Below are positions 37,762 through 47,493 of a stretch of DNA of 64,000 bases, one piece after another. Each line of letters opens with the position of its first letter. The first letter of the stretch is position 1. The position numbers and the translations under genes were made by a program. The stretch spans positions 62,001-126,000 of the forward strand of contig JAXLWB010000012.1 of assembly GCA_046328715.1 (NCBI GenBank). The letters run 5' to 3'. The notes under the pieces are model-generated. The model had not been told where the DNA came from. It ran no database searches and was given only the letters and a program-made list of their open reading frames with translations. The stretch comes from JAXLWB01 sp046328715 (GTDB taxonomy: Bacteria > Chloroflexota > Anaerolineae > Caldilineales > Caldilineaceae).

Positions 37762-38401
37762 CGTTTTGGTCGTTTTAATTATGTTTGCGTTTTCGGCCTG
37801 GGCCTGGTTCCAGCTACCGGCGGATGCCTCAGTTCCAGTACATTGGGGGATCAATGGACAGGCCAATGGCTATGGTGGAAAAGCTGAAGGGCTGTTGCTG
37901 ATGCCTACTATCACCTTGGCTCTCAGTGTGCTCTTTTACTTTTTGCCACGACTCGACCCCAAGGGAGAGAATATTTTGCGTTCGGGTTCTGCGTATCGTG
38001 CACTCTGGATCGTGCTGCTGATTTTCTTTTTAGGTATGCACACTGTGACCACACTGATTGCGCTTGGCGTCAACCTTCAGATCAACCAATTTATCTTGCC
38101 AGCCATCAGTGTTCTAATGATCGTAATGGGGAATTACATGGGAAAGGTGCGCCAAAACTACATGATGGGGATCCGTACGCCTTGGACCTTGGCCAATGAG
38201 GAAGTCTGGAATAAAACACACCGTTTGGGAGGGCGGCTCTTTGTGATCAGTGGAATACTCTCCTTGCTGGCGTCGCTGTTTGGCCCACTTATCGGATTGA
38301 TTGTATTTGGAGCATCCATGAGCATCTCGGTAGGCTGGACTGTGATCTATTCCTATGTGACCTTTACGCAAATCAACAAGGAGTCAACTAGCAACTCCTA
38401 A
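37718..38401 (+). CDS. sdpI: SdpI-family membrane protein (toxin immunity/signalling)
   Basis: A 227-aa protein with a DUF1648-like N-terminal part (PADASVPVHWGINGQANGYGGK) and about six hydrophobic helices, ending with the SdpI motif region GMIRTPWTLANEEVWNKTHRLGG. In Bacillus subtilis, SdpI gives immunity to the SdpC cannibalism toxin and sequesters SdpR. ATG 37718 is chosen because GAGGGG lies 6 bases upstream; earlier in-frame ATGs (37688, 37712) fit less well. No sdpC-like toxin gene is present nearby, so the pair may defend against foreign toxins or have another membrane-stress role. Confidence 0.85.
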   Translation: MVTQPTFRNRMLRISVLVVLIMFAFSAWAWFQLPADASVPVHWGINGQANGYGGKAEGLLLMPTITLALSVLFYFLPRLDPKGENILRSGSAYRALWIVLLIFFLGMHTVTTLIALGVNLQINQFILPAISVLMIVMGNYMGKVRQNYMMGIRTPWTLANEEVWNKTHRLGGRLFVISGILSLLASLFGPLIGLIVFGASMSISVGWTVIYSYVTFTQINKESTSNS

Positions 38402-38430
38402 GTCACATTTGTACCCACTCGACTGGAAAT

Positions 38431-38486
38431 AAAAAGAGGGATGAGCAAAGACAGAGGCACAAATCTGTCTGCTCATCCCTCTTTTT
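38431..38486. terminator. Bidirectional terminator between sdpI and the cadherin-like gene
   Basis: Stem AAAAAGAGGGATGAGC (38431-38446) / GCTCATCCCTCTTTTT (38471-38486) with an inner AGACAG/CTGTCT pair. A-run and T-run on opposite sides fit use by both convergent genes. Confidence 0.85.
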
Positions 38487-38500
38487 TATTGGCGTATCTA

Positions 38501-41500
38501 CTACTCTCCTGCGCCCCCTTCACCATTGATCGAAGTCGGCGATGCAAAGTTCTCCGGAGTTGGCACAGTTGTGTCGATAGGAGTTGCCACATCAGTCGGT
38601 GTGATCGACGCCTGAGTTGCTGTCGGTGTGTCCGTCGGCGTATCGGTTGGTGTAGGTGTCGCAACCGGCAGGACAGAGATTGATACAAGTGCAGTTGCTG
38701 GCCCTGATCCATCGTTCACACTGTAGGTGAATGAATCGTCACCCGAATAATTAGCCTCCGGCACATAGGTGAACGTGGAGCCATCCAGCGTTAGTTGACC
38801 ATGTGTTGGAGGCGCTGCAACGCCAACGGAAAGCGAATCACCGTCAATGTCATGAACTAAGGGAGCGATATCAATCGTACTTGGTGTATCTTGATTGAGC
38901 GATACAGATGTAGGCAAGGCAGTTGGCGCATCGTTTTGTGGCAAAACGGTAACATTCACCTCCACATTCGTCGTCAACTTACCATCCGTCACCTGGTACT
39001 TGACCTTATCGTTTCCAAAGAAGTCAGTTGTGGGACGATATACGATCTGGCCATTGTTCCACGTAGCAGTTCCATGTTCGGGTTGGGTAAGGCTAGCCAC
39101 GATTACAGAGATGGGATCACTATCAGGATCAACTAGACCTTTCAATGGATCAAAGCTTACCCCTTCAGGGGCGTCTTCATTGACACTGATATCGTCTACA
39201 TGGCCTTCCACTGCATGATTCGGTAAGACTGTGATTTGCAGTTTCGCTGAAGCCGGCTTCTGTCCATCGGAAATGGTGAAAAGAATGGCATCAATGCCGC
39301 TAAAGCCTGGATTTGGCGTGTAGCTGACACTAGTGTCGTTAAAGGATGCAGTACCATTTGCAGGATTCTCGATACCGGTAACCTTCAAAGCGTCTTTATC
39401 AGGATCGCTGGCAAATTGCAACACATTTACCTCAACTCCTGTTCCCTCTTTGATCGCGACCGAGACATCGTTGGCGATTGGCGGGTGATTGACAGGGAAT
39501 ACATTGAGATCAATGGTTGACTCGGCTTGTTCGGACCCATCCGAAATGCGGAAGGTAATTTGATCGGCACCGACATAGCCAGGGTTCGGTTTATAGATGA
39601 TATTGTCGCCAGATTGAGTAGCCGTACCATGGGCCGGACTTTCAAATCCACTCAACGAGAGTTTATCGTTATCAACGTCGCTTGCATTACTGAGAGGTGA
39701 AAGTGTCCATTCAGTGTCTTGTGGCACATTTGCACTAAGCGACCGCGCAATCGGCGGATCATTGATCGGTGACACATCGACCTGAACTGTGCCTTGATAT
39801 TGGCGACCGCCTACAGAGACTGTGTAACTAAACGAGTCAGGACCGCTAAAATCGTCGTTTGGCCGATAGAAAATCCGATTACCAGATGTTGTTGCCGTCC
39901 CACGGAGGGGCGGCGTGATCGACACAAGGCGGATAGTATCGCCATCTGCATCGTACACAACCGATGAAATATCACCTGCTGCATCCGTATCTTCTTCAGG
40001 GTTTAGGTACAATGTACCGACCGTGGGCGGGCTATCCGTTGCCGTAGGTGTTAACGTTGCGGTCGCAGTATCGGTCGGCGTGTCTGTTGGCGTTGCGGTC
40101 CTTGTGTCGGTCGGTTCCGGTGTCGCAGTTCTGGTTGCAGTCGGTGTTTCGCTCGGTGTAGAGGTTGGCCTTCTTGTATAAGTCGATGTCGGAACCGGCG
40201 TATCTGTTGGTGTATTGGTCGGCACAACTGCTGGCACCGTGATACGAGTCGGCGTACGTGTCGGAACAGGTGTATTTGTTGGTTTGTCAGTGGGTACGTC
40301 TGTTGCGGTTGCAGTGCGCGTGGCAGTACGCGTCGGGACACGAGTTGGCGCGGTTGTTGCTGTTGATGCAACATAGGGCACACTGGTTGCCGTTGCCGTT
40401 CGGGTCGGCGTACGCGTTGGAACCGGAGTACTCGTCGGCGGGATTTTCGTCAGATCACCGGGAATACGCGTAGGAGTCACCGTAACTCTTGGCTCAAAAT
40501 GAATTGCCCTGGTCGGTGTTGGTGTACGTGTTGCGGTGCTAGTCGAATTGATCGAATGGATTCTCACCGTTGGCGTCGGGGTTGCAGTTGGCACATTGGA
40601 CTGCGTACGGGTCGGTGTGCCTTGCACTTCTGCTGCTTCAGTGCCCTCATCCCCAGCCAATGATGCTTGCGCCGAGGTAGGCGTGGGACTCGTACCACCG
40701 GAACCAGTTGTTGTTCGGGTGCTTCTCGGTGTCGGCGTTGCAGTACGTCCAGTCTCACCACCTGGAATCGAAGTTTGGCCTGGTGCATTGGTAGCAGTCG
40801 GTGTCCTTCCGTTCGCTGGTGTACCATTCCGCTTCGCAGGTGTTGGCGTCGAGGTTGCAGTAGCCTTGGTAGGACCAACCGACGAAGCTCCTGCCGACGA
40901 TTGCGTTGGCGTAGCGGTGCGGCTGGTTGGTGTACCCCCTCCCCCATTGGCGGCCTTAGCGGTCGAACGCGGGGTAGGAGAAAGGGTAGACGCAGCTTGT
41001 GTCTCGGTTGCTACGTTGGAATTAGCCAATGGAGCGGACGACGCAACAGTTGGTTCACTGGAGGTTTCAGGTGTTGGCGTCGCAGAGCTCTCAACAACGG
41101 CGCCTTCCGAGTCAGAGGTAGGGGTTTCCTGAACTTCCGATGGTACCTGTGATGGACTGGAAGGCTGACCCAGAGCAACCGATGTCGCGGTTTCAACTGG
41201 GAAAACTCTTGTCGTAATCGGATTGAGCAACGACGTCCGACTAAAAAGGACAGCCAGCATGACCGCAGCAGCCACCGTGCCGACAAAGGTCAACCAAGTA
41301 GAAGGGGATGAGGAGAAGATCCAACTGCGCCCGCTGCTCTTCACCACTGGGGTTACGAGCGGTACTGGCGGATTTTGCGTTGGAGTGCGCCGCTGCGCCA
41401 TTTGACGAGCCAATGGTTGTGGGCGTTGTTGCGGCGTGTAGGTAGCTTGCACCTCCGCATTGACGCGCCGAAGCAACCTTTCCGCCATGTCTGGTGGAAG

Positions 41501-41566
41501 AGGCTGCTTTGGTAAATTGCGGTCAAACAACCGTTTTAGCTGCTCGTCGTTCAAAAACTCATCCAT
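38501..41566 (-). CDS. Membrane-anchored surface protein: Pro/Thr-rich stalk and repeated cadherin-like Ig modules
   Basis: A 1021-aa protein without a cleavable signal. Residues 1-85 are cytosolic and resemble an anti-sigma-type start (DEQLKRLFDRNLPKQPLPPDMAERLLRRV). One transmembrane helix follows (~89-112, WLTFVGTVAAAVMLAVLF). Then come ~360 residues of Ser/Thr/Pro-rich stalk (repeats such as VPTRTPTRTATAT), about five cadherin-like/Ig (VCBS-Big type) modules of ~95 residues each with DGDS, SDGS and YTPNPGF motifs, and a TPT tail. The topology is type II: N-terminus inside, modules outside. It likely serves in adhesion or sheath/matrix formation. The stalk DNA is a strongly biased direct repeat. 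No Shine-Dalgarno is visible before the ATG. No sigma factor gene lies next to it. Confidence 0.8.
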   Translation of the reverse strand: MDEFLNDEQLKRLFDRNLPKQPLPPDMAERLLRRVNAEVQATYTPQQRPQPLARQMAQRRTPTQNPPVPLVTPVVKSSGRSWIFSSSPSTWLTFVGTVAAAVMLAVLFSRTSLLNPITTRVFPVETATSVALGQPSSPSQVPSEVQETPTSDSEGAVVESSATPTPETSSEPTVASSAPLANSNVATETQAASTLSPTPRSTAKAANGGGGTPTSRTATPTQSSAGASSVGPTKATATSTPTPAKRNGTPANGRTPTATNAPGQTSIPGGETGRTATPTPRSTRTTTGSGGTSPTPTSAQASLAGDEGTEAAEVQGTPTRTQSNVPTATPTPTVRIHSINSTSTATRTPTPTRAIHFEPRVTVTPTRIPGDLTKIPPTSTPVPTRTPTRTATATSVPYVASTATTAPTRVPTRTATRTATATDVPTDKPTNTPVPTRTPTRITVPAVVPTNTPTDTPVPTSTYTRRPTSTPSETPTATRTATPEPTDTRTATPTDTPTDTATATLTPTATDSPPTVGTLYLNPEEDTDAAGDISSVVYDADGDTIRLVSITPPLRGTATTSGNRIFYRPNDDFSGPDSFSYTVSVGGRQYQGTVQVDVSPINDPPIARSLSANVPQDTEWTLSPLSNASDVDNDKLSLSGFESPAHGTATQSGDNIIYKPNPGYVGADQITFRISDGSEQAESTIDLNVFPVNHPPIANDVSVAIKEGTGVEVNVLQFASDPDKDALKVTGIENPANGTASFNDTSVSYTPNPGFSGIDAILFTISDGQKPASAKLQITVLPNHAVEGHVDDISVNEDAPEGVSFDPLKGLVDPDSDPISVIVASLTQPEHGTATWNNGQIVYRPTTDFFGNDKVKYQVTDGKLTTNVEVNVTVLPQNDAPTALPTSVSLNQDTPSTIDIAPLVHDIDGDSLSVGVAAPPTHGQLTLDGSTFTYVPEANYSGDDSFTYSVNDGSGPATALVSISVLPVATPTPTDTPTDTPTATQASITPTDVATPIDTTVPTPENFASPTSINGEGGAGE

Positions 41567-41902
41567 GATAGCTTTGTCTAAACAATACGTAAGGACTTAC
41601 CTATTAGTTGCATTGCAGAACCAAAGCATCGTCACAATAAAACAACGCTGACTAATCTGTTCAGTAAGTTAGATGGACTCATCTCCACCCATAAACCCTA
41701 CAACAAACTCCAAACTATATCTTATTATTAATCGTCTATTAACCCCACAATCCTTTGCTGAATATAGATGTTGTAGGTTATTCGTATAATAACCTTTCGC
41801 GTAAAGTACTTATCTATATTAACTTAGAATTATGATACACCCAATAATTCACTTTTGTAATCAGTCAAATGTCAGCTTTCGCTCAGCAAATGTGACACAC
41901 GT
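41567..41902. other. AT-rich intergenic region with a small hairpin
   Basis: 336 bp, clearly AT-richer than the flanks. It holds a hairpin AGGTTATT (41775-41782) / AATAACCT (41788-41795). The promoter of the downstream minus-strand surface protein probably lies here, but no unambiguous hexamers were found. Confidence 0.45.
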
Positions 41903-43468
41903 TTAGTTTGCGTTCAAGATTGTTTGCTGTGTCGCCGCAGCGATCGTCTCTTGACGCAAGTTCCACAAGCGTTCGCTTAAGGATACATGGTAAATATGTG
42001 GATTCACCAGACGGCGAATTCCAGGATCAAGCGATTCTACGTCATCCTGTCGTCTCTGTCGGATCTCGCTAAGCGAAGGGGCGGTATCGTAAGTTTTTCC
42101 TTGATGCCACACCTCGGTTAACAGCGGCTCGATCCTGGTAATGGTCTGACCTGGTAACACACGCGATTTTGTATGGTCAGTTGGATGCCGTAAGAGCAAT
42201 GAGTCGGCAACCGTTGGATCTTCATCCACTAAGGTAATCAGATCCGCCGTTGCCTTCTGCCGCTGATCGTAAATGCGCCAAGCTCGCTTTTGTCCAGGAT
42301 TCGGGATTTTGGCAGGCGATTCAGACAGTTTAATTGCTGAGGCCCAGCGCTCGCCATCGCGCACAGCAACCAGTTTGTAAACCCCTCCTAGCGCAGGTTC
42401 ACCCCAGGATGTGATCAATCGTGTGCCAACGCCAAAGACCAGGCGGTTGATCAACTGGTCTGCGTTCACCCCGTAACGTGGTGCTTCAGCGCTGATCTGG
42501 GTGAGAATCTGCCAGATCACCAGTTCATCCAGATCTCCAGACAGCACAATCGACGTCTCGGAAAAGCCAGCCGCATCCAGCAGTTTGGCTGATTGGATAC
42601 TGAGATAGGCAAGGTCACCTGAATCCAGACGTATCCCAACCGGTCGATGCCCTTGCTTCTGAACCTCCTCAAAGACCCGGATTGCATTCGGCACGCCACT
42701 TAGCAACGTATTCACTGTATCGACCAAAAAGAGACAGTCGTCCGGATACAGCGAAGCGTAGGCACGAAACGCCTCCAATTCACCCATGCCCAAGGCGATA
42801 TATAGCTGCACCATGCTATGCGCATGGGTCCCTTTGGCCGGCAGATCCAATTCCCTGGATACTGCGACGTTTGAGGTAAAGCTAGCTCCGCCGATCAAGG
42901 CAGCACGTGCACCAGCATTAGCGCCATCAGCTTGGGCTCGTCTCAAACCGAACTCCAAGATTGGCCGTCCTCGCCCGCTCTCCACAATCCGAGCGGCCTT
43001 GGTGGCAATCAGCGTCTGGTAATTGAGCATGTTGAGCAGTGCCGTTTCCAGAATCTGCGCCATGGCCAAGGGGCCTTGAACCACTGTCAATGGCAATTGC
43101 GGGTGGACCAAGCGACCTTCGGGAATGGCCAACATTGACAAGCCTTCAAAGTTGCCGTACTTACGCAACCATTCTAAAAAGTCCTCTGCAAAGAGCCGTT
43201 CACCACTGGAAGTTCGTTGTGCCCGCAAATAGTCGATCTCATCCTCGCTAAAGTGAGCCTCTTTCATCCACTCCAACAGCCACTCCAAGCCTGCCAACAC
43301 ACAATAGCCGGCTTGATGGCTACCATAATCAGGATTGCGCCGATAAAAATGGTCAAACTGAGCAGTTCGTTCGTGCAACCCCATTCGAAAATAGAGTTGG
43401 GCCATCGTCAACTGATATTGATCGGTGAATAAAATCGTGTGGAGTGCTTTTCGCTGCTTCTGGTTCAT
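41903..43468 (-). CDS. pncB: Nicotinate phosphoribosyltransferase
   Basis: A 521-aa cytosolic enzyme of NAD salvage that joins nicotinate to PRPP with ATP, giving nicotinate mononucleotide. Seen: the N-terminal LFTDQYQLTMAQLYFRMG, FDHFYRRNP, the substrate region ILEFGLRRAQ, THAHSMVQ, FLVDTVNTL and the phosphate-binding GIRLDSGDLAYLS, all in the order of the family. The length fits bacterial type enzymes with the longer C-terminal region. AAGGGCACC precedes the ATG at about 9 bases. It is divergent from the corrinoid-linked operon that starts at 43853. Confidence 0.93.
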   Translation of the reverse strand: MNQKQRKALHTILFTDQYQLTMAQLYFRMGLHERTAQFDHFYRRNPDYGSHQAGYCVLAGLEWLLEWMKEAHFSEDEIDYLRAQRTSSGERLFAEDFLEWLRKYGNFEGLSMLAIPEGRLVHPQLPLTVVQGPLAMAQILETALLNMLNYQTLIATKAARIVESGRGRPILEFGLRRAQADGANAGARAALIGGASFTSNVAVSRELDLPAKGTHAHSMVQLYIALGMGELEAFRAYASLYPDDCLFLVDTVNTLLSGVPNAIRVFEEVQKQGHRPVGIRLDSGDLAYLSIQSAKLLDAAGFSETSIVLSGDLDELVIWQILTQISAEAPRYGVNADQLINRLVFGVGTRLITSWGEPALGGVYKLVAVRDGERWASAIKLSESPAKIPNPGQKRAWRIYDQRQKATADLITLVDEDPTVADSLLLRHPTDHTKSRVLPGQTITRIEPLLTEVWHQGKTYDTAPSLSEIRQRRQDDVESLDPGIRRLVNPHIYHVSLSERLWNLRQETIAAATQQTILNAN

Positions 43469-43852
43469 GATAGGTGCCCTTCGTCAGGTTTCGTGTTCCG
43501 GTTAATGAAAGTCAATTTTACTAAACAAGAGTTTCAAATCGGGTTAGAAAATTCACTTTCACTAAACCACAGGTTAGTGTAAATAACACACCGTAGAATA
43601 CTCGATCAACCTCACGATTTCAAGTTTACGAAGCGAGCCCAAGAACTCTTTACGACACCTCCAATATGGCCATTGCAAAAAAACAGCATTCCAATTCCAA
43701 GGCTTTTTTGCAATAGCTCAAGCGATTTCATTGGAATCGTTTTATTTTGACATCGCCTATGCAGACTGAACGTCGAGCGTATATCCTTCAAATGAACGCA
43801 ATCCTCGTTAAAAATTGGTTGACTTGTTAGACAATCGTATAATCGTAGTACT
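43469..43852. other. Divergent intergenic region between pncB and the 43853 operon
   Basis: 384 bp with an inverted repeat ATTGCAAAAAA / TTTTTTGCAAT near 43672-43714. The right end holds the operon promoter. No gene was recognised. Confidence 0.5.
43815..43843 (+). promoter_or_regulatory. Operon promoter giving a leaderless message
   Basis: TTGGTT (43815-43820), a 17-bp spacer and a perfect TATAAT (43838-43843). The ATG at 43853 is only 9 bases after the -10 box and has no ribosome binding site, so the message probably begins at the start codon. Confidence 0.65.
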
Positions 43853-46069
43853 ATGAATGAGTTCGCAAGTGCAAAATCTGCCCTATCAACACAGGAAACG
43901 TCAGACACATCTTCTACTGTTAAGGTTGTTTTTCAACCTTCGGGTCGTCAAGGTAGCGTTCCAACTGGGATGACATTGTTAGAAGCAGCGCGTCGTTTGG
44001 GGGTTGAATTAGAATCAATCTGCGGCGGGCATCAAACATGCCGCAAGTGCAAGGTTTTGGTCGAGGAAGGGGAATTCCCCAAATTTGGTGTCACCTCATC
44101 ATCCTCAAATCTAACACCACCTGGTGAACGTGAAGCTCGCTATGCTGCACGTTACAATTTTGAAATCAACGCTCGCATGTCCTGTGCCTGTCAATTGGTC
44201 GGCGACCTCGTCATTGCTGTCCCTGAGGACAGCCAGACGCGCAAACAAGTCGTTCGAAAGGCAGCCGGGGTAGAACGTATTGTCAATGTTGATGCAGCGA
44301 TGCGGCTCTATTTTGTGGAATTACCACCAGCAAACCTTAAGGACCATCGAGGCGACTGGGAACGGTTGCGTGATGAATTGCATGCGATTCATGGTCTAGA
44401 GAATCTTACCATCGATCTAACAGCTTTGCGAACTTTACAACCCGCATTAGCAGCTTCCGGGCGAACCGTAACTGTCACCGTTCTAAACGGTCATGAAGTC
44501 ACTCGAATCCAGCCCGGCTTTCACGACAATATATACGGAATTGCGGTCGATGTAGGTACGACCACGGTTGCTGGGCATCTATGTCATCTGCGCACTGGAG
44601 AAATCCTCGCCTCGGCCAGTCAAATGAATCCCCAGGTTCCTTTTGGCGAAGATTTAATGAGCCGGGTCAGTTATGCCATGATGAATGCCGATGGAACAGA
44701 GCGAATGCATCGCGCCATTGTCGAGGGATTGAATACAATAATTCTGGAAATGTGTGCTCAAGCTGCTATTCAGCCTACCGACATTATTGAAATGGTGCTT
44801 GTCGGCAACACTACGATGCACCACCTATTACTAGGCGTTGACCCACGGGAACTAGGCGGATCACCTTTCAGTCTGGTTACACACAGCGCTGTCGATGTAA
44901 AGGCGCGCGATCTCGGAATTAAGATCAACCCTGGTGCCAATATTCATATTCCACCCTGTGAAGCGGGTCATGTCGGAGCCGACAATGTAGGCGTTTTGGT
45001 CGCAGAAACACCGTACAATTCGGATCTACAACAGTTGATCATCGACATTGGCACCAATGGCGAAATTTTACTTGGCAATCGGCAGCGAATCCTGAGTGCC
45101 AGCAGCCCAACAGGACCTGCCTTTGAGGGCGCACAGATCTTACATGGGATGCGCGCTGCAGCTGGAGCCATTGAACGTGTTCGCGTCGATCCAACAACGT
45201 TGGATGTAAGATACAAGATTATTGGTAAAGACGAATGGATTGAAAGCAAAGAAACAGCTGAGAGACAAGCAGAGACCGAAACAGAGAACATTCTCTCCGA
45301 AGCCGAGCGCCGTCGTGCTAAGCGTGACGCCTTACTCAATCCCGAATTGAAGGCAGCAGGGATCTGCGGATCAGGCATTATCGAAGCAATTGCTGAGCTG
45401 TTCAAAGCGGGGGTAATTGCGGCAAATGGGCGCTTTGCCGAGTTTGACCATCCTCGTCTGCGCAATGGGTTAGGGGAAGGGGGCGGCAAAGCCGAGTTTG
45501 TTCTTGCCTGGGGCTATGAGACCAACAGTGGGCAAGAGATTGTTGTGCAATCAGACGATGTACGGGCGATTCAGCTTGGCAAGGCAGCGCTTTACGCCGG
45601 GACTAAACTATTGATGAATCGCATGGAATTGACGACCGTCGACAAGGTTGTGCTGGCAGGAGGCTTTGGCAGCTATATCGATCCACTCCACGCCATGATC
45701 CTGGGCTTGATTCCTGACTGCGAATTGAGTAAAGTACAACCTGTCGGCAATGCAGCCGGGGATGGGGCACGCATGATTTTGCTCGACAAAGCAAAACGCC
45801 AGGAAGCCATCGAGCGAGCACGTTGGGTTACGTATATTGAAACCGCAGTCGAGCCCACCTTCCAAGAAGAATTCGTTGGCTCGCTCGACTTCCCCCATAC
45901 CAGCGATCCATTTCCGCATTTGGCGCAGATCTTGAACGATGCACGCGCCCAATGGCCACCCGAACGGGAAGTGGCGGTGCAAGCCGTAACCTCCAGCCGC
46001 AATCAACGCACCAATCGGGAAAGTAGAGACGCACGCCGAGCGCAGCGAGCCACAAGACGAGGCGAGTAA
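43853..46069 (+). CDS. ASKHA-domain ferredoxin (RACo/RamA-like corrinoid protein reductive activator, DUF4445)
   Basis: A 738-aa protein. The N-terminal 2Fe-2S ferredoxin has Cys57 in CGGH, Cys63, Cys66 and Cys111/113 in MSCAC. A linker precedes the C-terminal ASKHA ATPase domain with GIAVDVGTTTVAGHL (~230), VLVGNTTMHHLLLG, DIGTNGEI, GICGSGIIEAIAELF and VVLAGGFGSYIDP. This is the architecture of activators that reduce inactive Co(II) corrinoid back to Co(I) at the cost of ATP. Between the ASKHA halves lies a charged insertion (~460-500, ESKETAERQAETETE) not essential to the fold. It heads a five-gene operon. No corrinoid protein gene is nearby, so its client is encoded elsewhere. Confidence 0.9.
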   Translation: MNEFASAKSALSTQETSDTSSTVKVVFQPSGRQGSVPTGMTLLEAARRLGVELESICGGHQTCRKCKVLVEEGEFPKFGVTSSSSNLTPPGEREARYAARYNFEINARMSCACQLVGDLVIAVPEDSQTRKQVVRKAAGVERIVNVDAAMRLYFVELPPANLKDHRGDWERLRDELHAIHGLENLTIDLTALRTLQPALAASGRTVTVTVLNGHEVTRIQPGFHDNIYGIAVDVGTTTVAGHLCHLRTGEILASASQMNPQVPFGEDLMSRVSYAMMNADGTERMHRAIVEGLNTIILEMCAQAAIQPTDIIEMVLVGNTTMHHLLLGVDPRELGGSPFSLVTHSAVDVKARDLGIKINPGANIHIPPCEAGHVGADNVGVLVAETPYNSDLQQLIIDIGTNGEILLGNRQRILSASSPTGPAFEGAQILHGMRAAAGAIERVRVDPTTLDVRYKIIGKDEWIESKETAERQAETETENILSEAERRRAKRDALLNPELKAAGICGSGIIEAIAELFKAGVIAANGRFAEFDHPRLRNGLGEGGGKAEFVLAWGYETNSGQEIVVQSDDVRAIQLGKAALYAGTKLLMNRMELTTVDKVVLAGGFGSYIDPLHAMILGLIPDCELSKVQPVGNAAGDGARMILLDKAKRQEAIERARWVTYIETAVEPTFQEEFVGSLDFPHTSDPFPHLAQILNDARAQWPPEREVAVQAVTSSRNQRTNRESRDARRAQRATRRGE

Positions 46070-46138
46070 AAATCCCTAATTTCCGATCTCCTAATCTCAA
46101 GGTGAAAGAGATTGTGAGATGAAGAGATTTTATTGAAA
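46068..46138. repeat. Heptamer-word block between the first two operon genes
   Basis: Contains TTTCCGATCTCCTAATCTC and a partial complement AGAGATTGTGAGATGAAGAG, allowing a hairpin. Related AATCTCC words occur at 32175-32215. It may attenuate or process the operon message between genes one and two. Confidence 0.45.
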
Positions 46139-46152
46139 GAGGAGACAGAAAC

Positions 46153-47484
46153 ATGGCTGAATATCAAATTACTTACTGGCGCGATATCCCTTCGATGGTG
46201 ATGGCAAGGGAAGGGCGACAGAATCGCACCAGGGTTGAGCTACCACAACGATTTCAGGTTGCCATTGACGAAGCAGCAATGCGGCTCGACTTGGTTGGAA
46301 CGGATGCCTATACAGAAGAGTTTCATCGCACCAACTGGGAGGAGCGAGCTGGCTCACATGAAGATGTCGCCTATGCTGTCGCTGCCGAACTCGAAGCACA
46401 GTTTACGCCACAACGCATCCGGGAAATTCTACGCGGCTATGGCGGCAACGACGCCAACAGCGATCAAGACGCATCCGATTCGCAGTTGATGCAGTGGCTG
46501 CAAGAAGGACGCATTTTGCTCAGCGATGGCGCAATGGGCACAATGCTCTTTGCTTCAGGGCTCACCGACGGCGGCGCACCTGAACTCTGGAATGTCACTA
46601 ATCCTGATAAGGTCAAAGCTGTCTATCAAGCCTATGTCGACGCTGGTTCAAACATTATCTGCACCAACACTTTTGGCGGCACTTCGGCCCGGCTCAAGAT
46701 GCACAATCTGCAGGATCGGGTAATCGAACTTAACCGTGCCGGGGTACAACTAGCGCGTGAAGTGGCCGACAAAGTCGGCGTCCTGGTCGCTGGCTCGGTT
46801 GGACCAAGTGGTGAATTGATCGAACCCGTGGGGCCACTGAGCATCGCCGATGCCCAAGCCATCTTTGCGGAGCAGATTCAAGGCTTGGTCGAGGGCGGCG
46901 TTGATCTAATTCTGGTCGAGACGATGAGCCACCTCAACGAGGTGATTGCCGCCGCCAAAGCCGCACGCCAGGTTGCGCCGCACATTCCTCTGGCCACCAC
47001 CATGAGCTTCGACACCAACCTACACACGATGATGGGTGTCAGCCCGCGTGAGGCAGTCGAACAGTTGGCCCGCTTTGGCGTCAAGATTATCGGTGCCAAC
47101 TGCGGCAACGGTAGTGACGACATGGCCCATATCGCTACCCAATTGGCCCAATACCGCCCCGAAGGGGTTTACTTGATGGTGCAGAGCAACTCCGGCCTGC
47201 CCCAGTACGCCGATGGCAAGATTGTCTTTGCTGGCACACCCGAAGTCATGGCCGATTATGCCAAACAGATGCGCAATCTGGGTATCAACATCATTGGAGC
47301 CTGCTGTGGTAGCACACCAGCTCACATCGCCGCCATGCGCAATGCACTGGACGCAACCAAGGATCAACCGATTGCCGGCCCCCCGCCCATCGAAGAAGCA
47401 TCCGGTGCCATCGAAAGCGCTGAAAGCCGCGCTGCACGCGCTGCCGCCCGCCGAGCAGAGCGGCGACAACGCGTGGAGGCATAA
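46153..47484 (+). CDS. Fusion of Virulence_fact domain and cobalamin-dependent homocysteine S-methyltransferase
   Basis: A 443-aa protein with two parts. Residues 1-~95 (YQITYWRDIPSMVMAREG, LPQRFQVAIDEAAMRL) match the small family named Virulence_fact, which is usually a separate protein in corrinoid methyltransferase clusters. Residues ~115-415 are a homocysteine methyltransferase barrel like the N-terminus of MetH: SDGAMGTML, NTFGGTSARL, GSVGPSGELI, and zinc ligands Cys317 in GANCGNG and Cys384/Cys385 in GACCGS. It should transfer a methyl group from methyl-corrinoid to homocysteine, making methionine. The tail is Ala/Arg-rich. GAGGAG precedes the ATG. The next gene starts 9 bases after its stop. 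Confidence 0.88.
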   Translation: MAEYQITYWRDIPSMVMAREGRQNRTRVELPQRFQVAIDEAAMRLDLVGTDAYTEEFHRTNWEERAGSHEDVAYAVAAELEAQFTPQRIREILRGYGGNDANSDQDASDSQLMQWLQEGRILLSDGAMGTMLFASGLTDGGAPELWNVTNPDKVKAVYQAYVDAGSNIICTNTFGGTSARLKMHNLQDRVIELNRAGVQLAREVADKVGVLVAGSVGPSGELIEPVGPLSIADAQAIFAEQIQGLVEGGVDLILVETMSHLNEVIAAAKAARQVAPHIPLATTMSFDTNLHTMMGVSPREAVEQLARFGVKIIGANCGNGSDDMAHIATQLAQYRPEGVYLMVQSNSGLPQYADGKIVFAGTPEVMADYAKQMRNLGINIIGACCGSTPAHIAAMRNALDATKDQPIAGPPPIEEASGAIESAESRAARAAARRAERRQRVEA

Positions 47485-47493
47485 GTTTATTCC

